A stretch of 64,000 bases of DNA from Methanobrevibacter sp. (GCF_017539065.1 NZ_JAFYHP010000009.1:1-64000); one strand, 5' to 3'. Counted from the stretch's first letter, positions 18,799-29,441 are shown. A program made the numbers and translations. Notes: generated by a model not told the origin, from the sequence alone.

Positions 18799-18939
18799 TT
18801 GAGGAGATGGACAATAATTTTAATAGCTATTATAATCTTTTTATTAATTCTGATATTCCTTTTCAATAATTATGATGCTTCACCACAAGTGAGTAATTAC
18901 TCAGCTATGGAAACACAAATGAGAAAATTATGGTATTGA
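18799..18939 (+). CDS. 46-residue single-helix membrane microprotein
   Basis: A short gene starting with TTG at 18799, with a very good GGTGGAGG ribosome site at 18784-18791 at correct spacing. The product starts MRRWT, continues with a strongly hydrophobic helix (about residues 5-22, mostly Ile/Leu/Phe) and ends in a polar tail, SAMETQMRKLWY. The two arginines predict the N terminus inside and the tail outside. No homologue was recognised. It follows the winged-helix regulator in the same direction, so it could be its co-transcribed partner. Confidence rests on the ribosome site and the clean TM pattern. Confidence 0.65.
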   Translation: MRRWTIILIAIIIFLLILIFLFNNYDASPQVSNYSAMETQMRKLWY

Positions 18940-18947
18940 AAAAGAAT

Positions 18948-20603
18948 TTAATTTAAAAATTCAATTTCAAATGCAATAACAGGATAGTCCAGTGTAAAGT
19001 TAGTAATTACTTCAGGTGAAACTTCACCAAAGAAACCTTTAATAGAACCTTTTTGAGCCACACCAGTAACATCAGCTACTCTACCTGCAATAAATGTCTT
19101 ATTTTCGCTGTCAGCAATTTCCATTGTGTATCCAAGGTTTGCCAAAACACTTGTTACAACGGATTTTATCTCAGTGAAGTTAGCGGTTGAGTGGCAGATT
19201 ACTCCTGCTAATTTTTTAGAAGCGACAGTCTTGTTTTCTTTAGTTTCATCTATGTATAAAACATCACCAATTTCGAATATTTTCTGAGGCAAGTCTTCAT
19301 GTTTGTTGTCTTCTAAAAATTCCATTAAACTATTGATTAAACTAGTTCTGATCATGGTTCTGTCAATTGTAATTGGCCTTGCAACTTGAACATGAGGTTT
19401 TTCTTCTTGGTTCATGTTTTTGTAATGTGCCTCTTCACTTGTAAGCATTAAACTCATTACTTCTTGGAATCCTAATCCAATCATTACTTCACGGATAGTA
19501 CTTTCCGCTTTAAACCAGTTATTTTCATAAGCAACAGTATTGATGTCAGGTAATTTAGCTACCACATCGTTGATATGGTATTGGACTGCGATATTTTCAA
19601 CAACATCCACTTCATGCAAAATATCTACCCTATATGCAGGAATAATGGCTTTAACTTCATTGTCATCTAAAATTTCTGCATCAAAACGTGCCTTTAAGAG
19701 TAGATCATGAATATCCTGAGCAGTTAAATTAGTTCCGCCAATTAACTCGTTGGCGGTATCAACATGAACGTTCATTTCCTGTGGGGTTAAATCAGGGCTG
19801 ACAATGGTTTTGTCTTCATATCTGACTTCCATGGATTTGATTTGGCCTCCGACTTCTGCAAATGATGAGCAAATAATATTCAATGCTTGATTAACTGCCC
19901 TTTCATCAGTACCTGTAACATCAACAATGATGTTTTTGGTATCTTCTTTGAGTTTGGTTAATTCTCCGTTAATGATTGGAGGCATGGATAAAACATTATC
20001 ATCTTTATCAAGAATTAAAGGATACTTATCAAATTCTTCAATTAGATGAGCGTAATCCTTACCCTTTTCATGTTCAGTTAAGATTTGGTCTGGAGTCATT
20101 TTGCTATCTTTTTCCAATGGAACGAATGCATTTGCATCTTTTGGAGTGGCGATATATTTGAACGGTCCTTCAACAACATCTGCATTGTGAATACCGATAG
20201 CCACTTTTTTCCTGTCTCTTCCGATAACCCAGTGAAGGTTTTCCTGGAAATCCATGCAGTATTTGAGTTTATCGCCAGAAAAGTCAACATTATCGATTTT
20301 TGCAAATCCGATAAATGGTCTGATTGCAGCGACATCGCTGTCCACTGTTACATATTCTCCGGATTCTTCAACATTATAGTCAGGCAATCCGATTTCCTGA
20401 CCGATAAATCCTTTAAAAGACCTAGCAACTCCTTCGACAGATAAATTGTCCGGACGGTTTGGGAAGAATTCCACTTTGATTTCCTCATCATCAAAGTCCT
20501 CAATGTCACTGGACATCATTGGCAATGTGTCTATTAATTCATCTTTCTCCATATCTATTCCTAAATCTTTTAAATCTTGATATTTGAATGTTATAACTGG
20601 CAT
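18948..20603 (-). CDS. pheT: Phenylalanyl-tRNA synthetase beta subunit
   Basis: A 551-residue PheT of the archaeal/eukaryotic type, which forms an alpha2-beta2 synthetase with PheS (not in this window). The N terminus [16 protein letters not shown], the B3/B4 editing-type region around residues 100-270 and the B5 region with [19 protein letters not shown] near 325-343 are recognisable. The catalytic-like core follows with [11 protein letters not shown]. Length is normal for archaea (about 550). The stop codon lies 8 bases past the convergent 46-residue gene. The small membrane protein gene lies 17 bases upstream on the same strand. Confidence 0.94.
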   Translation of the reverse strand: MPVITFKYQDLKDLGIDMEKDELIDTLPMMSSDIEDFDDEEIKVEFFPNRPDNLSVEGVARSFKGFIGQEIGLPDYNVEESGEYVTVDSDVAAIRPFIGFAKIDNVDFSGDKLKYCMDFQENLHWVIGRDRKKVAIGIHNADVVEGPFKYIATPKDANAFVPLEKDSKMTPDQILTEHEKGKDYAHLIEEFDKYPLILDKDDNVLSMPPIINGELTKLKEDTKNIIVDVTGTDERAVNQALNIICSSFAEVGGQIKSMEVRYEDKTIVSPDLTPQEMNVHVDTANELIGGTNLTAQDIHDLLLKARFDAEILDDNEVKAIIPAYRVDILHEVDVVENIAVQYHINDVVAKLPDINTVAYENNWFKAESTIREVMIGLGFQEVMSLMLTSEEAHYKNMNQEEKPHVQVARPITIDRTMIRTSLINSLMEFLEDNKHEDLPQKIFEIGDVLYIDETKENKTVASKKLAGVICHSTANFTEIKSVVTSVLANLGYTMEIADSENKTFIAGRVADVTGVAQKGSIKGFFGEVSPEVITNFTLDYPVIAFEIEFLN

Positions 20604-20620
20604 CTAATAACTCCATTAGT

Positions 20621-20977
20621 TTATAATCCGTAAATTAACATGAAAAATAGAGATTCAACTACAAAGTGAAGTGCTCTATGTTCTATTTCGCCCATATTTC
20701 GTATGAAAATAGTATGTGAAATATCGACTACAAAGTGAATAAGGGCTGCTAGAATTCCAATAGTTGGATTTAAAAACACTATTGATAGTACTACAAAATG
20801 GAATCCGGCTTCCATTATTTCGTGCGCTAGCCATGTTTGCCATGTAGAATGAGTGGATTGTTGTATTAAACCACCTAACAAAATGTAAAAGTTATTTAAA
20901 ACTTTCCACATTAATGTGGTGTGCAATACATCGCTTATAGCTAATACGACAGCAACATAAAACCATAATAATTCCAT
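20621..20977 (-). CDS. Histidine-rich four-helix membrane protein, unknown function
   Basis: A 118-residue polytopic protein with about four hydrophobic helices. Eight histidines and several acids lie in or at the edges of the helices in regular patterns: D16-H19, H43, H52-E53-E56-H60, H81-D85-H88 and H100-H104-E108. Such HxxxD/HExxE arrangements resemble di-metal or haem sites in membrane enzymes, but I recognise no family. The start ATG is at 20977. It sits 17 bases upstream of pheT on the same strand and diverges from valS. The function is not known; metal or haem binding is inference. Confidence 0.75.
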   Translation of the reverse strand: MELLWFYVAVVLAISDVLHTTLMWKVLNNFYILLGGLIQQSTHSTWQTWLAHEIMEAGFHFVVLSIVFLNPTIGILAALIHFVVDISHTIFIRNMGEIEHRALHFVVESLFFMLIYGL

Positions 20978-21120
20978 TTTTTTACACAGTCCTTTTATTT
21001 GATAATATTAATAATTTGATTTTGTTATATAATATAGTTATCTATTTACTTAATATTTTTAAATAATAAAATACATAATTAAAAATATTATTGTTATTTA
21101 ATTATTTTAGGAGAAAATTT

Positions 21121-23835
21121 ATGTCAAACCAAGAAATTCCTAAAGACTATGATTTCAAAAAAGAAAAAGAATGGGAGAAGAAATGGGAAGATGAAAACAT
21201 CTACAAATACATTGGAGATGGTTCTCGTCCTAGATATATAATAGACACTCCCCCACCATACCCAACAGGAGCAATCCACTTAGGACATGTTTTAAATTGG
21301 GTTTATATGGATATGGACGCAAGATATAAAAGACAAAAAGGATATGATGTACTGTTCCCACAGGGATGGGACTGTCACGGTCTTCCAACTGAAGTGAAAG
21401 TTGAAGAAACTCACAATATCAATAAAAATGACGTTTCAAGAACACAATTCAGACAATATTGTGTTGATTTAACCACTAAAAACATTGCAAGCATGAAAAA
21501 AGACATGAAAGCAATGGGTTATTCACAGGACTGGTCTCGAGAGTTCGTTACAATGACTCCCGAGTACATGAAAAGGACCCAATATTCATTTTTAAAAATG
21601 TATGAAGATGGATTAATCTATCAGGGCATTCACCCTGTAAACTGGTGTCCTCGTTGTCAGACAGCAATTGCTTTTGCGGAAGTTGAATACAGTGATAATA
21701 CTACATTTTTAAACTATGTTAACTTCCCTCCTGCAGTTGAGGACTCATATGAAGATATCGCATCCTCACAGGCATCAGGTAAACAGGCTGACGCTAAAAC
21801 TGAAGGCATTCTTATTGCAACCACTCGTCCTGAATTGATGTCTGCTTGTGTAGCGGTTGTAATTCACCCAGAAGATGAAAGATACGCTCACCTTTTAGGA
21901 AAATATGTGGAAGTGCCTTTATCACATCAAAAAGTAAAGATTATTGCAGATGAAGAAGTAGACCCTGAATTCGGTACAGGTGCAGTAATGATTTGTACCT
22001 TTGGGGACAAAACTGACGTAAGCTGGGTTCAAAAATATGATTTGGAAATCATCAATGCGATTGATGAAACTGGTACATTGACCGCTGCTGCCGGAAGATA
22101 TGAAGGAATGGACTTACAAACCTGTAAAAAGCAAACCATTGAAGATTTGGATGCTGAAGGATACTTATTAAAACAGGAAGAAGTTGATCAAAATGTCGGA
22201 CAATGCTGGAGATGCAAAACTCCTATTGAGATTCTTGTCAAAAAGCAATGGTTCGTTGCAGTACGCGATTTGATTGATAAGACAAAAGTTGCTGCAGATG
22301 AAATGAAATGGGTTCCTGACCACATGAAATCCCGTATGATAAACTGGGCGGATTCCATGGAATGGGATTGGTGTATCTCAAGACAAAGGATATTTGCAAC
22401 CCCAATACCTGTATGGTACTGTAAGGACTGTGGAAAAGTAATATTACCTGAACCTGAAGACTTGCCAATCGATCCTACTGTTGACAAGCCAAAACATGCA
22501 TGTGAATGTGGTTGCGAAGAATTTATTCCAGAAGAGGATGTTCTTGATACCTGGATGGATTCATCAATTTCACCGTTATCCATTGCAGGCTGGCCTGATG
22601 AAGATTATGTTAATCATTTCCCATCAAGTCTCCGTCCTCAAGGACATGATATCATTCGTACATGGGCATTTTACACAACTTTAAGATGTATTGCATTGAC
22701 TGGTCAAAAACCGTTTGATGACATTGTGATTAACGGTATGGTATTCGGTGAAGATGGAAATAAAATGAGTAAATCACGTCCTGAATTCGTTGTCGGTCCT
22801 GAAGAGGTCATTGAAAAATATGGTGCCGACCCATTAAGAACCTGGGCGGCCAACAGTGTGCCTGGATCCGATGTCGTATTTGACTGGAAAGATATCAAAC
22901 ATGGATACAGATTCCTCAGAAAATTCTGGAACGCATTCAGATTCATCAGCATGCAAATCTTTGATGAAGAAGTATCATATGATGAAGTTAAAGATAATTT
23001 AGGTCCTCTTGATTTATGGATATTATCAAAACTCAATAACTTGAATAAAACAGTAGACAAGGCATTTGCAGATTACAATTTTGCAGAAACAATAACATCT
23101 ATCGAAAGATTCTTCTGGCATGATTTCTGTGACGAATATATTGAAGCCGTAAAATACAGATTATACACAGACGTTTCAGATGAATCAAGAAAAGCTGCAA
23201 AATACACTTTAAGAACCGTTGTTGAAACATCTTTAAAATTGATGGCTCCTATTGCACCGTTCTTCACAGAAGAGGTTTATCAATACTTCTCAGACGAGTC
23301 AATTCACACCACTTCATGGCCTGAAGTATATGATGAATTGATCAGTGAAGAAATGGAAAACAAAGGAGAAACTACTGTTGAATTGATTGATGAAGTAAGA
23401 AGATTCAAATCAGCATCTAAAATCCCATTAAATGCTGAACTTGCTGAAGTAAATGTATATACTTCAGATGAGTCATTAGTAGACATATTCAATGAATTCG
23501 ATAACGATTTGAAAGGAACCTTAAAAATCAAGGACTTGGCAATTAGCTCAGGAAAACCTGAAGTTCATGAAAAAATCATTGAAGTGGAACCTGACATGTC
23601 TCAAATCGGACCTACCTTCAAAGGAGATGCAGGCAAAATCATCGGTTATTTAAAATCAACCGATATTGATGAAATCGGTTCTGTTCTAGAACAAAATCAT
23701 GAATTGTCAATCGGAGAGATTGTAGTTCCTGAAGACATGTTGAACATCAAAAAGGAGATTGTTGGAGCATCCGGTAAGAAAGTGGATATCCTCCAATCTG
23801 AAAACTTAGACATGATTGTGGAAGTAATTAGATAA
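21121..23835 (+). CDS. valS: Valyl-tRNA synthetase
   Basis: A 904-residue class I synthetase when started at the ATG at 21121, which has a TAGGAGAAA ribosome site. A TTG 30 bases upstream is in frame but lacks one. Class I signatures are [12 protein letters not shown] (about residues 42-53) and KMSKS in [10 protein letters not shown] (about 545-554). Zinc knuckles CPRC near residue 180 and CKDCG...CECGCEE near 435-465 flank the editing domain, which contains TTRPEL. It charges tRNA-Val and hydrolyses mischarged threonine. Single gene, with a TPR-type gene converging downstream. Confidence 0.96.
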   Translation: MSNQEIPKDYDFKKEKEWEKKWEDENIYKYIGDGSRPRYIIDTPPPYPTGAIHLGHVLNWVYMDMDARYKRQKGYDVLFPQGWDCHGLPTEVKVEETHNINKNDVSRTQFRQYCVDLTTKNIASMKKDMKAMGYSQDWSREFVTMTPEYMKRTQYSFLKMYEDGLIYQGIHPVNWCPRCQTAIAFAEVEYSDNTTFLNYVNFPPAVEDSYEDIASSQASGKQADAKTEGILIATTRPELMSACVAVVIHPEDERYAHLLGKYVEVPLSHQKVKIIADEEVDPEFGTGAVMICTFGDKTDVSWVQKYDLEIINAIDETGTLTAAAGRYEGMDLQTCKKQTIEDLDAEGYLLKQEEVDQNVGQCWRCKTPIEILVKKQWFVAVRDLIDKTKVAADEMKWVPDHMKSRMINWADSMEWDWCISRQRIFATPIPVWYCKDCGKVILPEPEDLPIDPTVDKPKHACECGCEEFIPEEDVLDTWMDSSISPLSIAGWPDEDYVNHFPSSLRPQGHDIIRTWAFYTTLRCIALTGQKPFDDIVINGMVFGEDGNKMSKSRPEFVVGPEEVIEKYGADPLRTWAANSVPGSDVVFDWKDIKHGYRFLRKFWNAFRFISMQIFDEEVSYDEVKDNLGPLDLWILSKLNNLNKTVDKAFADYNFAETITSIERFFWHDFCDEYIEAVKYRLYTDVSDESRKAAKYTLRTVVETSLKLMAPIAPFFTEEVYQYFSDESIHTTSWPEVYDELISEEMENKGETTVELIDEVRRFKSASKIPLNAELAEVNVYTSDESLVDIFNEFDNDLKGTLKIKDLAISSGKPEVHEKIIEVEPDMSQIGPTFKGDAGKIIGYLKSTDIDEIGSVLEQNHELSIGEIVVPEDMLNIKKEIVGASGKKVDILQSENLDMIVEVIR

Positions 23836-23862
23836 TTACTTCTCAAATTTTCTTTTTTTTTA

Positions 23863-23889
23863 AAAAATAAGTGTGGATTATGAATCCAC
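23863..23889 (-). terminator. Stem-loop at the end of the TPR-type gene
   Basis: GTGGATT (23873-23879) pairs with AATCCAC (23883-23889). Read on the minus strand the stem is followed by a T-rich run at 23863-23872. The plus-strand run of T at 23851-23861 probably ends valS transcription, so the region serves both convergent genes. Confidence 0.5.
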
Positions 23890-23894
23890 TTGAA

Positions 23895-25079
23895 TTAATC
23901 CATTGTATTAATGTTTACTGCATTAGGTTTCATTACACCCTTTTTCTTATCGAGCCTTTCTTCTATGTAGAAACTAACGCTGGTATATTCCTTGAAATCT
24001 TCATTTCTTCCTTTAAAATCATATTTTACGAAGTAATAGGATTTACCGTCCTCTCCCTCTATAAATCCTGATTTTCCATGAGAGAATATGCTGCTTATAA
24101 TTCCATATTTGAGGTCCTGATCTTTGTATTTGAAGCTGTTCCAAAACGGTTTAAGCTCTTTTTCGATTTTCCAGTATTCGGTGTTTTCGGTGTCAAGACC
24201 AGCTTCCTTAATTTTTTCGGTTAATCTGTCCTCAATATTCCATTCTTTGTTAAGTCTAATGCTGTATTCTAAATATCTGTGCTGTAAAGCTTCTTCCGGA
24301 TATTCGTCTTCAACCAAATCGGCAATTAATGAATATACATTTACTTTGCTTTCACTTGGGGCCGGTGTTAATGCAGCATCGATTGCATAAGATAGGGCAT
24401 TGTCAAAGTCTCCATTGAAATAATAACTGTTAGCTATTTCAGCTTTTATGTACCAATCGGGTTTTCTAGCCATAATCTCTTTAAGATATCCAATTGCTTC
24501 ATCATATTCTCCAAGTTCATTAGCACATTTGGCCAATCTCCATTTAAACCAGATGTCCTCTGTCAACTCTTCTAATTCAAGTGCTTCTTTTGACATTTCA
24601 TAACATCTGTCGATTTCATCGAGCTTTAGAAGAGCTTTAGTTACTTGACTGTAGTATTTTTCTTTAGGGGAGGGATATTTTCTTCCATTAAAATCACTTG
24701 CCTTTGCACTTAAATAGTTAGGATTTAGCATTTCTGCCCAGATAAGAACATCTTCAAAATCATTATTCTTATTTAAGTATTCAAGAAGTTTTATTACAGA
24801 TAAGGTATAAGGACATGGATATTTGATTCCTTTTGATTGGTCTTCCTGTTTTTTAAGTTCTGTAATTAACTCAGTGGTTTCAAGTATTTCATCAATATCT
24901 TCGTTATTTTTAATGTATTTGTTGTATAATATCCAACTGAAAGTAGTTTTGTCAAATTCTGAGAAGTCTTCTTGGGAAGTTTCCCAATATTCACGGTAAA
25001 TTTCTTCAGCTTCATCAATTTTGTTCTCTTTTTTGAATCTTTGCGCTAATTTCAATTTTTCTTTGGTTACAGCATCCAT
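23895..25079 (-). CDS. Tetratricopeptide-repeat-type protein
   Basis: A 394-residue soluble helical protein. I chose the ATG at 25079 because a GAGGTG ribosome site lies just upstream; a longer frame to 25136 has none. Residues 1-280 show repeated helix-turn-helix pairs with TPR character, such as LAQRFKKENKIDEAEEIY near the start and LGEYDEAIGYLKEI near 190. The last 110 residues form a different domain with SIFSHGKSGFIEGEDGKSYYF, which looks like a small beta-barrel similar to cold-shock folds. It is a likely scaffold protein with an unknown partner. Confidence 0.8.
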   Translation of the reverse strand: MDAVTKEKLKLAQRFKKENKIDEAEEIYREYWETSQEDFSEFDKTTFSWILYNKYIKNNEDIDEILETTELITELKKQEDQSKGIKYPCPYTLSVIKLLEYLNKNNDFEDVLIWAEMLNPNYLSAKASDFNGRKYPSPKEKYYSQVTKALLKLDEIDRCYEMSKEALELEELTEDIWFKWRLAKCANELGEYDEAIGYLKEIMARKPDWYIKAEIANSYYFNGDFDNALSYAIDAALTPAPSESKVNVYSLIADLVEDEYPEEALQHRYLEYSIRLNKEWNIEDRLTEKIKEAGLDTENTEYWKIEKELKPFWNSFKYKDQDLKYGIISSIFSHGKSGFIEGEDGKSYYFVKYDFKGRNEDFKEYTSVSFYIEERLDKKKGVMKPNAVNINTMD

Positions 25080-25245
25080 GAATAACACCTCATTTGTATA
25101 TATATTGTTACTACCATCCTTATAAATAATTTTCAATTTTTTGTATTTAAAAAAATAGTGAGAGCATTTGAAAAATATTTTTCCAGTATCAAATTTTTCA
25201 TAGGTAAATATTTAATGAAATTAAATTAAAAATAATAATGATAAA

Positions 25246-26568
25246 ATGATTCTCAAGGTTAAAAATATTTCAGAAATCGGTGGAGTCGTTAAGGCACCTC
25301 CTTCAAAAAGTTATTCTCACAGAGCAGTTATTCTCGCTTCACTAGCCAAAGGAACATCCAAATTGTATGATATGTTATATTCGGAAGATACTCTATCATC
25401 AATTAGGGTATGTGAAGCTTTAGGTGCTGAAATAACTAGGAATGATGATTGTTTGGAGGTCATAGGTACCGGAGGAAAGCTTCATAATAGCTCAGCCGAA
25501 CCTATTGATTTGGCCAATTCTGGAACAACCTTAAGGTTAATGACATCCGTTTCCGCCCTAAGCGACAATGAGGTCATATTGACTGGGGATGACTCACTGC
25601 AAACTCGTCCTATGGGATTGCTTATGGGGGCGTTATATTCTTTAGGAATTGAGACAGAGTCATTAAATGATAATGATAAGGCACCAATATTAATCAAGCC
25701 GGGTTATGTTGGTGGCGAGACCAATATTATGGGTAATGTTAGTTCACAGTTTATTTCATCAATTTTAGTGTCCGCACCGTTGTCTGAACATGGGGTTATA
25801 TTGTATGTTCTGCCTGAATTCAAATCAAGACCTTATGTGAATATGACTTTGGATATTATGAGGAAATTCGGAGTTAAAACATTAAAGGGATACTACTTAA
25901 AACACGATAATTGTGATAAGGTGCATCAAAGTTGCAGAATTGATGAATTCATAGTCAGAAAACAGGATTATGTTGCTTGCGATTATACTGTTGAAGGAGA
26001 TTACTCATCAGCATCATATTTATTGGCATTGATAGCCATTAATGGTGGAAAAGCTAAAATAAAGAATCTATTCAGAACCTCCAAGCAAGGCGATAAATAT
26101 ATATTAGATATCCTTCAGGCTATGGGAGCTACAATTATTCGTGGTGAAGATTATGTTGAAATTGCATCAGAAGGCAAGCTAAAAGCTATTGATGTTGATT
26201 TGTCAAATGCGCCGGATTTGCTTATCACAGTAGCTGTTCTTGCGGCAATGGCTGAAGGAACAACCAATATTACCGGTGTTGCTCATGCAAGAGTTAAAGA
26301 AACTGATAGGATTGATACAACTTGCAGGGAATTGGAAAAATTAGGTTGTAAATTAACTGAAAGAGAAGATGGTATGAGCATTACTGGAGGAGTTAGCTCT
26401 GGCAGAGTTGATTCTCATGGGGATCATCGTTTAGCAATGGCATTTAGTTTAATAGGCCTTAAGCATGACATTGAAATTACAAATGGGGAAGTCTTTGATG
26501 TATCTTTCCCTAATTTTATTGAAAGTATGGCGGCACTTGGATTTGAATTGGAGTTAAACAATGAATAA
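25246..26568 (+). CDS. aroA: 3-phosphoshikimate 1-carboxyvinyltransferase (EPSP synthase)
   Basis: A 440-residue AroA that joins shikimate-3-phosphate and phosphoenolpyruvate in aromatic amino-acid synthesis. Family motifs are [18 protein letters not shown] near 17-34, [11 protein letters not shown] near 88-98, QTRPMG near 118-123, and [13 protein letters not shown] near 395-407. Length is standard. No ribosome site is clear; an ATG at 25238 is closed by a stop after three codons, so 25246 is the start. Its end overlaps the nth start by 8 bases. The shikimate pathway is also represented by aroD at 52254-52931. Confidence 0.95.
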   Translation: MILKVKNISEIGGVVKAPPSKSYSHRAVILASLAKGTSKLYDMLYSEDTLSSIRVCEALGAEITRNDDCLEVIGTGGKLHNSSAEPIDLANSGTTLRLMTSVSALSDNEVILTGDDSLQTRPMGLLMGALYSLGIETESLNDNDKAPILIKPGYVGGETNIMGNVSSQFISSILVSAPLSEHGVILYVLPEFKSRPYVNMTLDIMRKFGVKTLKGYYLKHDNCDKVHQSCRIDEFIVRKQDYVACDYTVEGDYSSASYLLALIAINGGKAKIKNLFRTSKQGDKYILDILQAMGATIIRGEDYVEIASEGKLKAIDVDLSNAPDLLITVAVLAAMAEGTTNITGVAHARVKETDRIDTTCRELEKLGCKLTEREDGMSITGGVSSGRVDSHGDHRLAMAFSLIGLKHDIEITNGEVFDVSFPNFIESMAALGFELELNNE

Positions 26569-27190
26569 GGAAGAACGTGTAATAAAATTAATAGAAGAGT
26601 TAGAGAGTGTTTTTACTATTAGGACATTTTTGGACCATGACCCATATAAGGTATTGATTAGAACTATTCTTTCTCAAAGAACTCGTGATGAAAATACCGA
26701 TCAAGCTACAAATAACCTATTTGATAAATATCCGGATATTTATGCGGTTGTTGATGCTCCAATTGATGATGTTAAAAAGTTAATCAAACCTGCTGGTTTT
26801 TATAATGTTAAGGCCGCCAGAATTCAAGAAGTTTCCCAAATATTAATTGATCAGTATGGCGGTGAAGTTCCGGACACTGTTGAAGAAATGATTAAACTTC
26901 CTGGCGTTGGCAGAAAAACAGCAAATTGTGTAATGGTTTTTGCTTTTGAGCTTCCTGCAATCCCGGTCGATACGCATGTTCACAGGATTTCCAACCGTTT
27001 AGGTTTGGTGGATACAAAAAATCCTGAAGAAACTGAGGTTGAATTGTGCAAAATCGCTCCTGAGGAATTGTGGATTAAATTGAATGATTTGATGGTCCAG
27101 TTCGGTCAAAACATCTGCAAACCAATCTCTCCTCAATGTGAAATGTGTCCGTGCACTGACATTTGTGATTATTGTGGGGAAAATATTTAA
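26561..27190 (+). CDS. nth: Endonuclease III (DNA glycosylase/AP lyase)
   Basis: A 209-residue HhH-GPD DNA repair enzyme that removes oxidised pyrimidines and cuts the abasic site. The helix-hairpin-helix [12 protein letters not shown] carries the catalytic lysine near residue 115, and [12 protein letters not shown] carries the catalytic aspartate near 133. A [4Fe-4S] cluster loop C-x6-C-x2-C-x5-C occupies the end of the protein ([17 protein letters not shown]), with one extra cysteine between the third and fourth. The start overlaps aroA by 8 bases, so the two are co-translated. Confidence 0.95.
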   Translation: MNKEERVIKLIEELESVFTIRTFLDHDPYKVLIRTILSQRTRDENTDQATNNLFDKYPDIYAVVDAPIDDVKKLIKPAGFYNVKAARIQEVSQILIDQYGGEVPDTVEEMIKLPGVGRKTANCVMVFAFELPAIPVDTHVHRISNRLGLVDTKNPEETEVELCKIAPEELWIKLNDLMVQFGQNICKPISPQCEMCPCTDICDYCGENI

Positions 27191-27203
27191 TAATTTTTTA
27201 GTC

Positions 27204-27267
27204 ATACCAAAACATTTATAAACTAAAACAATGTTATATAACAGTAGTTATTATAACAATCGTTATA
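27204..27267 (+). promoter_or_regulatory. cysK promoter with two tandem ATAAC-N4-GTTAT operators
   Basis: A 17-base block, ATACCAAAACATTTATA at 27204-27220, contains BRE-like CCAAAA and a TTTATAAA box at 27215-27222. The identical block occurs in front of metY at 31101-31117. Downstream are two perfect inverted repeats, ATAAC-AGTA-GTTAT at 27238-27251 and ATAAC-AATC-GTTAT at 27253-27266, spaced 15 bases centre to centre, plus an extra GTTAT half-site at 27233-27237. They cover the expected transcription start, as a repressor site would. Confidence 0.75.
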
Positions 27268-27334
27268 TTAACTTTTAAAATAACCCTTTAATATGCCTTA
27301 AAACATATATAAAATAATATAGGAGAATAAAAAT

Positions 27335-28282
27335 ATGGCAAATATTCCAAAATTAAAAAGAGGAGTTTTAGAAAGTATTACAGATGCTATCGGAAATACT
27401 CCAATTGTAAGATTAAATAATTTAACTAAAGATTTAGAAGCAGAAGTTGATGTAAAAGTCGAATCATTCAACCCAACTGGCAGTGTAAAAGACAGAGTTG
27501 CGGTTGCAATGATTGAAGATGCAGAAGAAAAAGGATTGCTCAAGCCAGGTTCAACAATCATTGAACCGACTAGTGGAAATACCGGTATTGGCCTTGCATT
27601 TGCAGCGGCAGCAAAAGGTTATAAATTAATTATAACCATGCCTGAAACCATGTCCATTGAAAGAAGGAAATTCGTAAGTGTTTTAGGTGCTGAAATTGTT
27701 TTAACTCCTGGTGCTGATGGAATGGGAGGAGCTATTGCAAAAGCAAATGAATTAAATGAAGAAACTCCAGATTCTATTATATTAGGTCAATTTGACAATC
27801 CTGCTAATGTTAAAATCCACGCTGAAACCACCGCTCAAGAAATTTTAAGAGACACTGAAGGAAAAGTTGATATTGTAATTGGTGGTGTAGGTACAGGCGG
27901 AACAATTACCGGAATCGGTAAAGTATTAAAAGAAGAAGTTCCTGGTGTCAAAATTGTCGCTGTCGAACCAAAAGATTCCCAAACTTTAGGAAAAGGTGAA
28001 AAAGGACCTCACAAAATCCAAGGTATTGGTGCAGGGTTTGTCCCATCAATTTATGACGATAGTGTAATTGATGAAATTATTCCTGTTGCAAACGAAGATG
28101 CGGGTAATACTTTACTTGCACTTGCTCGTGAAGAGGGTATATTTTCAGGTATTTCATCTGGAGCTGCAACTTGGGCGGCACTTGATTTAGCTAAAAAAGA
28201 AGAAAATAAAGGTAAAAGAATAATAGCTATTTTACCGGATAACGGTGAAAGATACCTCTCTGTTGATTGGTTATTTGAATAA
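27335..28282 (+). CDS. cysK: Cysteine synthase (O-acetylserine sulfhydrylase)
   Basis: A 315-residue fold-type II PLP enzyme that makes cysteine from O-acetylserine and sulfide. The PLP lysine is in FNPTGSVKDRVAVAMI near residue 52. The substrate loop EPTSGNTGIGLAFAAAAKG and the phosphate-binding GGVGTGGTITGIGKVLK match CysK closely. A TAGGAG ribosome site precedes the ATG. The close match to bacterial CysK, next to cysE, suggests an acquired bacterial-style route rather than the tRNA-dependent SepRS/SepCysS route of many methanogens. The promoter carries two tandem dyads. Confidence 0.96.
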   Translation: MANIPKLKRGVLESITDAIGNTPIVRLNNLTKDLEAEVDVKVESFNPTGSVKDRVAVAMIEDAEEKGLLKPGSTIIEPTSGNTGIGLAFAAAAKGYKLIITMPETMSIERRKFVSVLGAEIVLTPGADGMGGAIAKANELNEETPDSIILGQFDNPANVKIHAETTAQEILRDTEGKVDIVIGGVGTGGTITGIGKVLKEEVPGVKIVAVEPKDSQTLGKGEKGPHKIQGIGAGFVPSIYDDSVIDEIIPVANEDAGNTLLALAREEGIFSGISSGAATWAALDLAKKEENKGKRIIAILPDNGERYLSVDWLFE

Positions 28283-28284
28283 GA

Positions 28285-28308
28285 ATAACTATATATACCA
28301 TATGTTAT
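28285..28308. promoter_or_regulatory. Possible operator dyad between cysK and cysE
   Basis: ATAAC at 28285-28289 and GTTAT at 28304-28308 are separated by 14 bases, ten more than in the tandem sites before cysK, which is about one helical turn. A TATA-like core (TATATA) lies between the half-sites. In such AT-rich DNA this can be chance, so confidence is low. Confidence 0.3.
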
Positions 28309-28342
28309 AATATTTTAATTGTAAACTTTAGAGGTATACCAG

Positions 28343-29059
28343 ATGTTTAAAAATTTAAGGGATGAAATTAAAGCTATTAAGCAAAAAGATCCAGCGGCTC
28401 GCTCTACATTAGAGATTTTTTTATGTTACCCTGGATTTTATGCTTTATTATTCCATAGGGTAAGTCATTGGTTATGGAATCATTCTTTTAAGCTTTTAGC
28501 CCGTATGAATTCTAATTTGGCAAGATTTATTACAGGAATTGAAATTCACCCTGGTGCGACATTTGGTAAAAGAGTTTTCATTGATCATGGAATGGGTGTT
28601 GTTGTTGGAGAAACAGCCATAGTTGGTGATGATGTGCTGCTTTATCAAGGAGTAATCCTTGGCGGTACCAGCACTGAAAAAACTAAAAGACACCCAACAC
28701 TTGAACGTGGAGTAATTGTTGGTGCTGGTGCTAAAGTAATGGGAAACATTACTATTGGAGAATATTCTAAAATCGGTACTGGAGCTGTAGTTTTAAAAGA
28801 TGTTCCTCCACAATCAACTTGTGTTGGAGTTCCAGGCAGAATTGTTAGACGTAAAGGAGTGCGTCCTGAAACAGTTGATTTGGATCATGGAAAGCTTCCG
28901 GATCCTGTTGCTGATGCATTAAGAGTAATCGAAAAGCATCTTCAAGAAAACGATAAACGTTTCGAGATTTTATTTGAAAAACACGAAATTTGTTTAACTG
29001 AAGATATTAGAGATGAACAAGAAGAGTTAGAAGATTTATTTAAAAAGGATGGGGATTAA
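28343..29059 (+). CDS. cysE: Serine O-acetyltransferase
   Basis: A 238-residue acetyltransferase that makes O-acetylserine, the CysK substrate. The N-terminal helical part is short, as in the EpsC/CysE-truncated group. The left-handed beta-helix of hexapeptide repeats runs from about residue 68, with [17 protein letters not shown] and the [20 protein letters not shown] block. Catalytic-type histidines lie in IDHG and KRHPTLE. The C-terminal 65 residues are acidic. It follows cysK by 60 bases and is overlapped or abutted by the HTH regulator gene, so the three probably form one operon. Confidence 0.94.
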   Translation: MFKNLRDEIKAIKQKDPAARSTLEIFLCYPGFYALLFHRVSHWLWNHSFKLLARMNSNLARFITGIEIHPGATFGKRVFIDHGMGVVVGETAIVGDDVLLYQGVILGGTSTEKTKRHPTLERGVIVGAGAKVMGNITIGEYSKIGTGAVVLKDVPPQSTCVGVPGRIVRRKGVRPETVDLDHGKLPDPVADALRVIEKHLQENDKRFEILFEKHEICLTEDIRDEQEELEDLFKKDGD

Positions 29060-29060
29060 T

Positions 29061-29441
29061 GTGAAACCACCTTGTGAAATCGTTGTATGGTATGTAATAC
29101 CAGCTATCAGATCAGAATTAGCAAAAGAACTTTTGAATTTAGGTATGAGGCAGAAAGATGTTTCTGAACTCATGGACATTACTCAACCCGCCGTATCACA
29201 ATATATAACTGATAAACGTGGTAGTGGAATTAAACTTGATGATAATGTCAGAAAAATGATTAAAGACTTTGCTCAAGAATTATCAGATGGAAGAGCTACA
29301 AAAGCTCAATTAATAGGAAGAACATGTGCTATATGCAAACATGTTGAAACTGCGGATGTTTTAGAACAACTTAATATTGATAAGTCTGAACTTGGGGAAG
29401 ATTGTCAATCTTGTTTAGGTTCAGAAGCTAGTAATTGCTAA
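29061..29441 (+). CDS. HTH regulator with two CxxC pairs, candidate cysteine-regulon sensor
   Basis: A 126-residue protein from the GTG at 29061, just after the cysE stop, with GGGGAT as ribosome site. An in-frame ATG at 29049 inside cysE would add four residues. The helix-turn-helix is MRQKDVSELMDITQPAVSQY at about residues 28-47, a Cro/XRE-like fold. The C terminus holds CxxC at 89-92, CxxC at 115-118 and a final Cys126, a pattern suited to a zinc or iron-sulfur site; another cysteine is at residue 5. Its position in the cysteine island makes it the natural candidate reader of the ATAAC-N4-GTTAT sites. That role is inferred. Confidence 0.8.
   Translation: MKPPCEIVVWYVIPAIRSELAKELLNLGMRQKDVSELMDITQPAVSQYITDKRGSGIKLDDNVRKMIKDFAQELSDGRATKAQLIGRTCAICKHVETADVLEQLNIDKSELGEDCQSCLGSEASNC

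Noticed and set aside
22188..22583. 131-codon minus-strand frame inside valS
   Set aside because: It is the antisense shadow of a well-supported synthetase gene.
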